Positions 1 through 6,242 of a stretch of DNA of 11,233 nucleotides are shown piece by piece. Positions within the stretch are counted from its first letter, which is position 1. Each line of letters opens with the position of its first letter. The position numbers were made by a program, and so were the translations under genes. This stretch comes from an uncultured Lachnospiraceae bacterium (GTDB lineage Bacteria; Bacillota; Clostridia; Lachnospirales; Lachnospiraceae): NCBI GenBank assembly GCA_910584785.1, contig CAJUDX010000012.1:1-11233 (forward strand), written 5' to 3'. The notes below the pieces were generated by a model that worked only from the letters and a program-made list of their open reading frames with translations, was not told the origin of the DNA and searched no databases.

Positions 1-1
1 T

Positions 2-76
2 TTAAAGATTGTTTATGGCGACACCGTAAAGATGAAGCATGTAAAGAAACTCCGCAAGACAGTGAAAAGCGCTTAA
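2..76 (+). CDS. 3' end of an unidentified gene (partial)
   Basis: A reading frame is open from the left edge to a TAA at 74-76. The visible end is short and basic, finishing in KKLRKTVKSA. A second frame (from base 1) is also open, to a TAA at 124-126, so the choice of frame is not secure. I prefer the frame ending at 76 because its composition looks like an ordinary lysine-rich protein tail, while the other is rich in Trp, Cys and His. I do not recognise the family. No strong terminator follows. A weak hairpin (105-119, GCCAT/ATGGC) has no T-run directly after it. Confidence 0.35.
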   Translation, partial: LKIVYGDTVKMKHVKKLRKTVKSA

Positions 77-228
77 TTTTAAACATCTCAAAACAAACTT
101 TCAAGCCATGGGAAATGGCCTATTAAAGTATGCCCTTTTTATAAAATAACCGAATGATCCGGGACTTTTTCTTAAAATCATAGGTAAAACCAGCAAAACA
201 AAACGGTGATATTCGGCCCTCATTTTCC

Positions 229-257
229 TTGAAATTTGTCGAACTCTATGCTATACT
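229..257 (+). promoter_or_regulatory. Sigma-A-type promoter for the regulator gene
   Basis: TTGAAA (229-234) and TATACT (252-257) are separated by exactly 17 bases, close to the housekeeping consensus. Transcription would start near 264. It is the best promoter upstream of the gene at 447 and gives an untranslated leader of about 180 bases. The -10 region lies in a short repetitive run of TATGC/TATAC units. Confidence 0.75.
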
Positions 258-278
258 ATGCTTGGAAATATTCAAGGG

Positions 279-306
279 AAGCGCCTGTTTTTACAGGTGC
301 TTTCTT
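279..306 (+). terminator. Terminator-like hairpin (possible attenuator) in the leader
   Basis: AAGCGCCTGT (279-288) pairs with ACAGGTGCTT (293-302), a 10-bp stem with one G-U pair and a TTTT loop, followed by T-rich sequence (TTTCTTT). It begins only about 15 bases after the predicted transcription start. It therefore lies between the promoter and the coding region rather than after a gene. It could cut short transcripts from the promoter, or act as a conditional attenuator. A smaller hairpin (261-276, CTTGGA/TTCAAG) lies just before it. Confidence 0.55.
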
Positions 307-446
307 TACCCTTACCATAACATAGATAATATCCATTTACAATCCTGTCTGTCAAGGGATTTCAGATGCCCGATAAAGCGGGGCAGACCATCCACTTCGT
401 TACTTCCTTAAATAGATTAAAAACTGCACGGAAAGGAGTTCTATTG

Positions 447-1382
447 ATGAAAACCATAAAAACCGGAGCTGTTATCTCCGCTGCCGGACACCATATCGGC
501 GCCTCATTCCAGCCTCTTCTTCCCATAGGAAAAACCACGATTATCCGCCGTATCATTATTATGCTTAAGCAAGCCGATATCGACCCTATTATCGTCATTA
601 CCGGGCAGCAGGCAGAGGAAGTGGAAAAACATATTTCCCGCATGCGTGTTATCTGTCTGCGAAATGAGGACTATGAAACGACGCAGATGTATGACAGTCT
701 TTGTATGGGCTTAAACTATATCGAAGATCTATGTGATCGTGTTCTCTTTCTCCCGGTAAAGTACCCTATGTTTCTGGGCGATACCATAGAAAAGCTGCTT
801 GGAACACAAAAAAAAGCCGCCTGTCCCATCTATCAGAACAGGCGGGGCCACCCCGTAATCCTTGCCACCGACCTTATCCCCCTTCTTTTGCGCTATTCGG
901 GAAATCAGGGGCTGCGCGGCGCACTGCGCCAGGAAGAGATTAACGCCCAGCTGGAAGAAATCCCCGTGGAAGATCAGGGGATTATCCTTGCCATCGAGCA
1001 GGACAGAGACTGCGTCCTTAATTATGACCGTTCCCGGAAAATCCCCGTCCACAGTGTTACACAGCTTTACTTAGAGGGTGATGACATCTTTTTCGGCCCA
1101 GGCATCGCCCAGTTTTTAAGCCTGGTTGACCACACCGGGTCCATGCAGACCGCCTGCCGCCAGATGCATATGTCCTACAGCAAGGGCTGGCACATTGTCA
1201 AGGACGCCGAAAAGCACCTGGGCTTTCCCCTCCTCTCCACCAAATCCGGCGGAAGCGACGGCGGCTCCTCCGTCCTCACCCCAAAATCCAGAGATTACTT
1301 AAAGCGCTACCTGGCAATGGAAGAGGAGGTACAGCAGGCAGCAAAGACCTTATTCCAGAAATACTTCGCAGACTTACCCTGA
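447..1382 (+). CDS. MobA/MocA-like domain fused to ModE-type HTH; putative molybdenum regulator
   Basis: This is a 311-residue two-domain protein. Residues about 6-195 have the fold signature of the MobA/MocA nucleotidyltransferases (AAG at 12-14, LLPIGK at 24-29, GHPVIL at 134-139). Residues about 213-295 match the N-terminal winged helix-turn-helix of ModE, including GPGIAQFL, the recognition segment around QTACRQMHMSYSKGWH and the GGSDGGSSVLTP wing. The start is the ATG at 447, with AAAGGAG at 432-438 and 8 bases of spacing. An upstream in-frame ATG at 366 lacks such a site. The catalytic domain is degenerate. The Arg of the usual AAGxSxRMGxxK loop is absent and its Lys is Gln22. The metal-binding Asp of the GDQP motif aligns with Lys105, and the later D-x-D pair with Ala182 and Glu184. 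Known: ModE binds molybdate-gene operators. Inferred: this protein senses a nucleotide, cofactor or precursor and controls the mod/moa operon. Residual cytidylyl- or guanylyltransferase activity is possible but unlikely. Confidence 0.85.
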   Translation: MKTIKTGAVISAAGHHIGASFQPLLPIGKTTIIRRIIIMLKQADIDPIIVITGQQAEEVEKHISRMRVICLRNEDYETTQMYDSLCMGLNYIEDLCDRVLFLPVKYPMFLGDTIEKLLGTQKKAACPIYQNRRGHPVILATDLIPLLLRYSGNQGLRGALRQEEINAQLEEIPVEDQGIILAIEQDRDCVLNYDRSRKIPVHSVTQLYLEGDDIFFGPGIAQFLSLVDHTGSMQTACRQMHMSYSKGWHIVKDAEKHLGFPLLSTKSGGSDGGSSVLTPKSRDYLKRYLAMEEEVQQAAKTLFQKYFADLP

Positions 1383-1392
1383 CGATAAAACA

Positions 1393-3090
1393 CTACCCTG
1401 CATACATTATCCCGTCGAAACAGTCATATTCACTTATCCCATTGATTGTTTTCGGCCAGGTCGTAAACTCTCCCCTTATCTGGCAGCGGCGCCCGTCCTC
1501 CAGCTCCATTTCCACAAAGGTCCTGTTATCCGTTCTGCGGAAATACAGCCTGGTTCCGGCGGGAAGCTGCTCCGGGGTTCCTGCCACACTCCCATCCTCA
1601 GAAATCATCCAGGCGGGAACCGGGATTTTCGCAGTTAAACATTGCTCTGGTTCATCGCCATAGGTATAGAGTTCAATCGTATAGACATCATCGAGCACTT
1701 CCAGCCGCCCTCCATTGCCCACACAGCAATCGCGGTATCCGCGGTAGCTGCTCAATGCATCCAGGTTATCATACAGCCTGAATCGTTCGGGATTCTCCAT
1801 CATTATTCCTTCAAAATTGCCGTGGACATCCTCCTGAAATACCGCCGACTCCCCGGACAAACGGAAAATATGGATAATGCCTTCATCACTCTCCGCAGAT
1901 ACACTGACATAAAGATAGCAGGAACCATCCTTCTGATGGACAAGAAAAGCCTCGTTAAACCATCCCCTTGAAGTATATTCCGTACTGGTAGCATCAATAT
2001 AAATTCGAATATCCTGCCCATAACCTGTCTGGGAATCATAGGCTGAAACAGAAATTCCCTCCAGCCTGCCGTCTCCGTCGGTATCTTCATAAACGGTTGT
2101 ATAATTCTTCAGGCTTGACGCATGTTCTTCCGGCACACGGCTATATTCATCCTTAATCAGTCCGGGATATTTGTCAAACGGCACGATAACCTCCGGGCAG
2201 CCCATGGAATAGGCCCCCAATTCATAGCTTCCAAAGTCAAAGATGATTCCATGATAGCTCAAAGCCCAGCTTGCATCATAGGCATCGGGGCCTTGTTTCA
2301 CAATCTGGCTCTCCACCGTATCGCGATAACCCTCTGCCGCGTATTCCACAGGGTATTCTTCATTCAGTTCCTTAATCACTGCATCGGCAAGCCCCTGAAG
2401 ATCCGTCGTCACATCAGCAAGCGTCAGTTCCCTGCCTGTGACACTGTCAAAGGTTTTCGATGTAAAATAGGTTCCGCCATGCGCTCCTCCGGTATATTCA
2501 TAATGTTCACAAATTATACTGACCAGCTTCGCATCCGCCCGGTACACATGCATCGTCTGGAAATATTCATAACCATAAAAATATCCGCTATCTATCGCCT
2601 CCTGGACATAGGGAAGATTTTGCTGCTTCCATTGTACAGCCTGCGACTCACATTCACTATTTAAGGATTCCAGTGCAAAAGAAAGACTGGAAAAATTTTC
2701 CTTATTGACCGAAAGAAATGGATACTCTGCCTGCATCAGAAGTTCCGTTCCGCTGCGTTCATTCAGATACCTTTTCTCCAATCTCAGTTCCAGACTGCTG
2801 TTCTTTTCTGCATTATCTGAGACACGTCCGGCTTCTTCTGTCTCCCTGCTGTCTGTGTCTTGCCCGGTCTCTCCTTCGTCCTGTCCGTCTTTATTTTCCC
2901 CCTTGCTCTGCTCCTCCTGATCTTTAACATCCTTTGTTTTCCCGTCGTTATCTTCCTTATCTTTTTCAGAATCCTTAGCCATCAGACCTTCCAGCACCTT
3001 TCCCGCCACATGACCCGAAATGGTGCTTTTGCAAGCCGTAAGACTCATCATACATACAGCCAAAAGCAGCGCAGTTATGATTTTCTTCAT
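1393..3090 (-). CDS. Lipoprotein with DUF3298/RsiV-like domain
   Basis: This 565-residue protein is predicted to be anchored to the outer face of the membrane. It has a lipoprotein signal peptide (KK, hydrophobic core, LTAC with Cys20 as the lipidated residue). A very acidic, lysine-rich low-complexity linker follows at about 38-98. Residues about 100-310 resemble the DUF4163/DUF3298 module of RsiV- and PdaC-like proteins, with the motif TGGAHGGTYFTSKTFD at 200-215. Residues 336-345 (DTDGDGRLEG) look like an EF-hand-type calcium loop. The remaining roughly 220 residues are unassigned, beta-rich and Cys-containing. The ATG has a GGGAGG site a few bases upstream, inside 3095-3104. The gene follows xdhC but has its own promoter (3118-3146) and no evident molybdenum role, so it is probably just the next transcription unit. 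The exact function is unknown. RsiV homologues are anti-sigma factors that bind lysozyme, but no transmembrane or anti-sigma part is seen here. Confidence 0.85.
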   Translation of the reverse strand: MKKIITALLLAVCMMSLTACKSTISGHVAGKVLEGLMAKDSEKDKEDNDGKTKDVKDQEEQSKGENKDGQDEGETGQDTDSRETEEAGRVSDNAEKNSSLELRLEKRYLNERSGTELLMQAEYPFLSVNKENFSSLSFALESLNSECESQAVQWKQQNLPYVQEAIDSGYFYGYEYFQTMHVYRADAKLVSIICEHYEYTGGAHGGTYFTSKTFDSVTGRELTLADVTTDLQGLADAVIKELNEEYPVEYAAEGYRDTVESQIVKQGPDAYDASWALSYHGIIFDFGSYELGAYSMGCPEVIVPFDKYPGLIKDEYSRVPEEHASSLKNYTTVYEDTDGDGRLEGISVSAYDSQTGYGQDIRIYIDATSTEYTSRGWFNEAFLVHQKDGSCYLYVSVSAESDEGIIHIFRLSGESAVFQEDVHGNFEGIMMENPERFRLYDNLDALSSYRGYRDCCVGNGGRLEVLDDVYTIELYTYGDEPEQCLTAKIPVPAWMISEDGSVAGTPEQLPAGTRLYFRRTDNRTFVEMELEDGRRCQIRGEFTTWPKTINGISEYDCFDGIMYAG

Positions 3091-3117
3091 CCTGCTTCCT
3101 CCCTTGTTTTTTCCACT

Positions 3118-3146
3118 ATTCTACCGTAATTTACAGGAAAAATCAA
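3118..3146 (-). promoter_or_regulatory. Promoter of the lipoprotein gene, overlapping the xdhC stop
   Basis: On the - strand TTGATT (3146-3141) and TAGAAT (3123-3118) are 17 bases apart. The -35 hexamer contains the TGA stop codon of xdhC. Transcription would begin near 3111, leaving a leader of about 20 bases with the GGGAGG ribosome site. The lipoprotein gene can thus be expressed independently of the molybdenum operon. I see no terminator between the two genes, so read-through is also likely. Confidence 0.6.
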
Positions 3147-4189
3147 GCGCCCGCCCTGACCTTAATTAACTCCCCGGCAATGCTCACGGCAATCTCTGCC
3201 GGTGTCTCTGCTGCAATTTCTATTCCAATGGGTGTATGACAGGCATCAACTTCTTCCTGGCAAAAGCCGTCCTGCAAAAGCTTTTCCCGGATAACTGCCG
3301 CCTTATTCCTGCTTCCCATAATTCCAATATACCTAGGATGCGCCCTCATTACCTGTTTCTGCACATAATAATCGTACTGATGCCCCCTGGTCATAATACA
3401 GACATAATCCTGGGGCTGTATGGAAATCCTTTCTGCAATATGCTCCAAGTCCCCCACCACGGTCTTTGCCGCCTGGGGAAATCGTTCCGGCCTGGCAAAT
3501 TCCTTCCGGTCATCCATCACAACACAGCGGAAATTAAGATGCGCCAAGAGCGGAACCAGCTCCTGTGCCACATGCCCCCCGCCAAAGACATACACCGTCC
3601 CGGTGCAAACCAAAGGCTCACAGTAATATTTCCGCCCAAATACCTCTTTCTGCACCGCCTTTTTCTGAAAAAGCACTTTGGCAAATGCCTCATCATCCCT
3701 TTCTGCGTCACAACACTTCTCCCTGATCCAATCCATTCCCACAAGGCCGTTTTTTCGGGTATAGAGTCCCATCTTCCAACAAGTTTTTTCTGTAATATCC
3801 ATCACCAGCCAGCTGTCCTCATCCCGCCCAAGCGCCTTTCGTATTTCCCTGCAAAGGCAGATCAATGCAGTGTTTTCAGGGGAAGCATATTGAAAATACA
3901 CGACCACATCCCCGCCGCAGACCATGCCGATGTCCGCTGCCTGGTTTCTGGTCAGCGAAAATCCGTGCACCGCAGATCGCTTCTCCTTCATTGCCTCCAG
4001 TCCCATCCTGACGGCCTGATACTCCACTGCGCCGCCGCCGATACTTCCGCGGATAGATCCGTCAGGTAAGATCAGCATCCTGGACCCTGCCCCTCTGGGC
4101 GTTGAACCTGAACTTGCAATAATCGTTGCCAGCATCCCCTCCCTGCCGCAAACCAGCTGCTGTTCAAGCTCCCGAAATAACTCTTCCAT
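3143..4189 (-). CDS. xdhC: XdhC/CoxI-family molybdenum hydroxylase maturation factor
   Basis: The protein has 348 residues and two domains. Residues 1-100 form the XdhC/CoxI N-terminal domain (GSTPRGAGSRM at 28-38, CGGDV at 91-95). Residues about 195-345 form the Rossmann-type XdhC C-terminal domain (VFGGGHVAQEL at 201-211, DDR at 226-228, TRGHQYD at 267-273, YIGIMGSRNK at 287-296, and HTPIGIEIAAETPAEIAVSI from 318). Known for the family: XdhC binds Moco, takes part in its sulfuration and hands it to xanthine-dehydrogenase-type enzymes. The target hydroxylase is not in the window. This is the last molybdenum gene of the operon. It is separated from modC by a 118-base repeat-rich spacer. The ribosome site is GGAG, 10 bases before the ATG. 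An overlapping ATG five bases upstream is out of frame. Its presence argues that this cofactor pathway serves a sulfurated-Moco enzyme, not only DMSO-reductase or formate-dehydrogenase types. Confidence 0.92.
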   Translation of the reverse strand: MEELFRELEQQLVCGREGMLATIIASSGSTPRGAGSRMLILPDGSIRGSIGGGAVEYQAVRMGLEAMKEKRSAVHGFSLTRNQAADIGMVCGGDVVVYFQYASPENTALICLCREIRKALGRDEDSWLVMDITEKTCWKMGLYTRKNGLVGMDWIREKCCDAERDDEAFAKVLFQKKAVQKEVFGRKYYCEPLVCTGTVYVFGGGHVAQELVPLLAHLNFRCVVMDDRKEFARPERFPQAAKTVVGDLEHIAERISIQPQDYVCIMTRGHQYDYYVQKQVMRAHPRYIGIMGSRNKAAVIREKLLQDGFCQEEVDACHTPIGIEIAAETPAEIAVSIAGELIKVRAGA

Positions 4190-4307
4190 CGCATTTATTC
4201 TCCGTTCAGTTTTATTTTGTTTTTCTTTTTCGCTGTTTCTTTTTTGTCGTCTCCCTTTTTTGCTATTTCTTTTTTTACCCTCTCCTTTTTGCCGTTTCTT
4301 TTTTCCC
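4190..4307 (-). repeat. Purine-rich modC-xdhC spacer with ~30-base degenerate repeats
   Basis: Read on the + strand, the unit GCYRTTTCTTTTTT occurs at 4232, 4262 and 4291, so the period is 29-30 bases, with T/C-rich fill between. On the transcribed strand this is an A/G tract. It contains no credible gene: the long lysine-rich reading frame that crosses it has no ribosome site and mostly overlaps modC in another frame. No hairpin terminator is visible, so transcription probably continues into xdhC. Confidence 0.6.
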
Positions 4308-5435
4308 TTATTCGCCTTCCAGCAAAAGTACTGCCGACGGCTCTGCCCTCAGCCATGCAGGCAGCATCCCTGCAATTCCCCGGGCATTCATCGTTTTCTC
4401 CTTTTTCCACCACAGACCATTTTCTAATGTTATATACCACGCAAAAGGCATTTCTGAAACCGAAGCCCTTCCCACCGGAATCAAATTTCCCCCTGCTTTA
4501 TCTTCCCATTCTTTTGCCTGTGCATCAGACAACCCCATCAGATCATGCGCACGTATCCCAATTGCACAGTGCTTTTCTTCCACCTCATCTTCTGTGACCA
4601 GCTCCAGTCCATCCCAGTCAAGGGCACGGACCCTGTGCGTCCCCAGGTGCTGAATCCGTGAGATATTTTTACATCCGGTTAATCTGGCTGCCGAACAGCA
4701 CCTTGGCTTCCGGAAAACCTCCCTGGTTTCCCCTGCGGTCAAAATCTGTCCCCTGTCCATCAAAAGCAGATGGGAACAGAGCTGAAACGCCTCGTCCCGG
4801 TCATGCGTTACCATAATGGAAACCCCGGAAAACGATTTCAATACCCTTGCAAGCTCCAGTCTTAATCCCTCGCGCAAAAAGGTATCCATCGCTGAAAACG
4901 GTTCGTCCAGCAGCAGTACCGACGGTTCATATCCAAAAATCCTTGCCAGCGCCACCCTCTGCTGCTGTCCCCCCGAAAGCTGCCCCGGATAATGCTTTTC
5001 CAGCCCTTCCAGCCGGAACTGCTCCACCAGTTCCTTAAGACGCTGCTTTCTCTTTTCCTGCCCCATGCCTGCCCAAAATCTGTTTTTTTGGCTTTTTCTG
5101 TTTTCTGCTGCTTGCCTTCCCTCTAATCCCACCAGGATATTTTCCTCCACCGTCATATTGGGAAACAGTGCATAGTGCTGAAACAAATATCCCACCTGAC
5201 GTTTTTGCGGGGGAACACAAATCGATTTTTCCGCATCAAAAAGCACCCTTTTTTCTTCCCCGCCAAGGACAATTCTTCCCCTGTCCGGTCTCAGGATACC
5301 GGCAATAGATTTTAAGGTCATGCTTTTCCCGCACCCGGAAGCCCCCAAAATCCCCAGGCATCCTTCCCCGGCAGAAAAGGAAAGGTCTAAGGTAAAATCC
5401 TTTAACTGGCGGTAAATTTCTACATCCAGCTTCAC
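4308..5435 (-). CDS. modC: Molybdate ABC transporter ATP-binding protein ModC
   Basis: This 375-residue cytoplasmic ATPase powers molybdate import with ModB. It has Walker A GASGCGKS (31-38), Q-loop Gln86 in LFQHYALF, signature LSGGQ (153-157), Walker B VLLLDE (173-178, catalytic Glu178) and the H-loop His211. Residues about 255-375 are a divergent accessory domain in the place of the TOBE/Mop molybdate-binding region, and I cannot see clear Mop motifs. An unusual basic insertion of about 20 residues (about 107-130, rich in Lys, Arg and Gln) sits in the helical subdomain between the Q-loop and the signature. The start is a GTG, 8 bases after the modB stop. A GGAG lies inside the end of modB, about 12 bases before the GTG, which is rather far and suggests coupling to modB translation. 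Confidence 0.92.
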   Translation of the reverse strand: MKLDVEIYRQLKDFTLDLSFSAGEGCLGILGASGCGKSMTLKSIAGILRPDRGRIVLGGEEKRVLFDAEKSICVPPQKRQVGYLFQHYALFPNMTVEENILVGLEGRQAAENRKSQKNRFWAGMGQEKRKQRLKELVEQFRLEGLEKHYPGQLSGGQQQRVALARIFGYEPSVLLLDEPFSAMDTFLREGLRLELARVLKSFSGVSIMVTHDRDEAFQLCSHLLLMDRGQILTAGETREVFRKPRCCSAARLTGCKNISRIQHLGTHRVRALDWDGLELVTEDEVEEKHCAIGIRAHDLMGLSDAQAKEWEDKAGGNLIPVGRASVSEMPFAWYITLENGLWWKKEKTMNARGIAGMLPAWLRAEPSAVLLLEGE

Positions 5436-5443
5436 TTTTTCTT

Positions 5444-6115
5444 TTATCTCCTCTTTTTTACTGTCACTGTTCCCGCCCTGTTTATCAGTATAACTGAAAA
5501 AAAGGCGATTGCTGTAATCACCAGTACATAAGAATAAGCCTGATCCATATTTCCCGCAGCCACCTCAGAATAAACTGCCATGGGAAGCGTCCTTGTTTTT
5601 CCGGCAATGTTTCCGGCAAGCATTGCCGTAGCCCCGAACTCTCCCAGCCCACGGGCAAAGGCAAGTACACCACCGCTGACAATACCGGGATGTGCGTTGG
5701 CAAAAATTATCCGTCGAAAAATCGCCAATTCACTCATCCCCAGAGTTCTTGCCGCCGAACATAAATCAGGATCAACCTGTTCAAACGCCCCTCTGGCAGA
5801 ACGGTACATCAAAGGAAAGGACATCACCACCGCCGCAATCACGGTTGCCCCCCAGGAAAAAACAATTTTTACGCCAAAATAATCGATAAAAAACCTTCCA
5901 AGCGGACGTTTAACTCCAAACAAATACAGCAGAAAAAAGCCTGCTACTGTAGGCGGAAGAACCAGAGGAAGGGTAAATAATGCATCCACCACACCCTTCC
6001 ACCAGTCATTTTTCATCGAAATCACCATCCATGCTGCCAAAATTCCCAGAAAAAACGTGACCGCAATCGACACTCCCGCTGTTTTCAGGGAAATGATTAC
6101 CGGCATCCAATCCAT
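5444..6115 (-). CDS. modB: Molybdate ABC transporter permease ModB
   Basis: The protein has 223 residues, the usual ModB length, with about five hydrophobic membrane segments (about 8-33, 43-66, 84-103, 141-165 and 194-212). The EAA-type cytoplasmic loop that docks onto ModC is clear, with AARTLGMSELAIFRRIIFAN at 121-140 followed by the FARGLGEFGAT motif (153-163) typical of ModB. The ATG at 6115 has only a weak ribosome site (an AAAGGAAA about 14 bases upstream). The Met at residue 4 is an alternative start. It lies between modA and modC in the standard order A-B-C, with a 116-base repeat-containing spacer before it and 8 bases after it. Confidence 0.93.
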   Translation of the reverse strand: MDWMPVIISLKTAGVSIAVTFFLGILAAWMVISMKNDWWKGVVDALFTLPLVLPPTVAGFFLLYLFGVKRPLGRFFIDYFGVKIVFSWGATVIAAVVMSFPLMYRSARGAFEQVDPDLCSAARTLGMSELAIFRRIIFANAHPGIVSGGVLAFARGLGEFGATAMLAGNIAGKTRTLPMAVYSEVAAGNMDQAYSYVLVITAIAFFSVILINRAGTVTVKKRR

Positions 6116-6150
6116 CCCCGACCACTTTCCTTTCTTCGTCTTTTTCCTCT

Positions 6151-6242
6151 CGCCAGTCTTATTGTTTATTTATTTTCCTCTGGTTAACTTCATCGTTTAC
6201 TTATTATCTTCTCGTTAACTTCATCGTTTACTTATTTTCTCT
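6151..6242 (-). repeat. Three tandem ~31-base repeats between modA and modB
   Basis: Three adjacent units are visible: 6213-6242 (30 bases), 6182-6212 (31) and 6151-6181 (31). The first two share an uninterrupted 23-base identity (6183-6205 equals 6214-6236). The third is more degenerate. The first copy begins inside the last codons of modA and includes its TAA stop. Each unit is A/G-rich on the transcribed strand and carries stop codons in several frames. No obvious hairpin forms, so a terminator is unlikely. Confidence 0.8.

Larger units (their letters stand above)
77..446. other. Non-coding stretch and leader of the regulator gene
   Basis: No convincing gene lies here. Bases 77-228 are AT-rich with one weak inverted repeat (105-119). 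The rest holds the promoter at 229-257, the terminator-like hairpin at 279-306, and a leader of about 180 bases to the ATG at 447. In the leader a second possible stem pairs TGCCC (367-371) with GGGCA (381-385). A competing pairing of GTCTG (347-351) with CAGAC (384-388) is also possible. I could not match the leader to the molybdenum-cofactor riboswitch or any other known riboswitch by eye. Confidence 0.5.

Noticed and set aside
105..145. Terminator of the left-edge gene
   Set aside because: The GCCAT/ATGGC stem is only 5 bp and is not followed by a T-run. The T-run near 136-140 has no good stem before it.
229..276. A ModE operator (inverted repeat) at the regulator promoter
   Set aside because: The TATGC/TATAC run around the -10 box is a direct, not inverted, repetition. 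No palindrome of the expected type is seen.
366..446. N-terminal extension of the regulator gene from the ATG at 366
   Set aside because: It has no ribosome site at 366, and the extension does not resemble the family. The ATG at 447 has AAAGGAG at ideal spacing and starts right at the nucleotidyltransferase fold.
300..446. Molybdenum-cofactor riboswitch in the regulator leader
   Set aside because: I could not find the multi-stem layout or conserved segments of that riboswitch. Only short, competing stems are visible.
2122..2664. A 180-codon + strand frame opposite the lipoprotein gene
   Set aside because: It shows no recognisable motif and no ribosome site, and the opposite strand carries a lipobox, domains, a promoter and a ribosome site.
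3236..4069. A 277-codon open frame on the + strand opposite xdhC
   Set aside because: It is antisense to a gene with full XdhC motifs, has no ribosome site, and its His/Pro/Leu-rich composition is typical of an antisense shadow.
4195..4440. An 81-codon lysine-rich frame across the modC-xdhC spacer
   Set aside because: Half of it overlaps modC in another frame and the rest is the translated A/G-rich repeat. No ribosome site is seen.
6151..6242. CRISPR array
   Set aside because: Repeat units are directly adjacent with no unique spacers, there are only three copies, and no cas genes are nearby.
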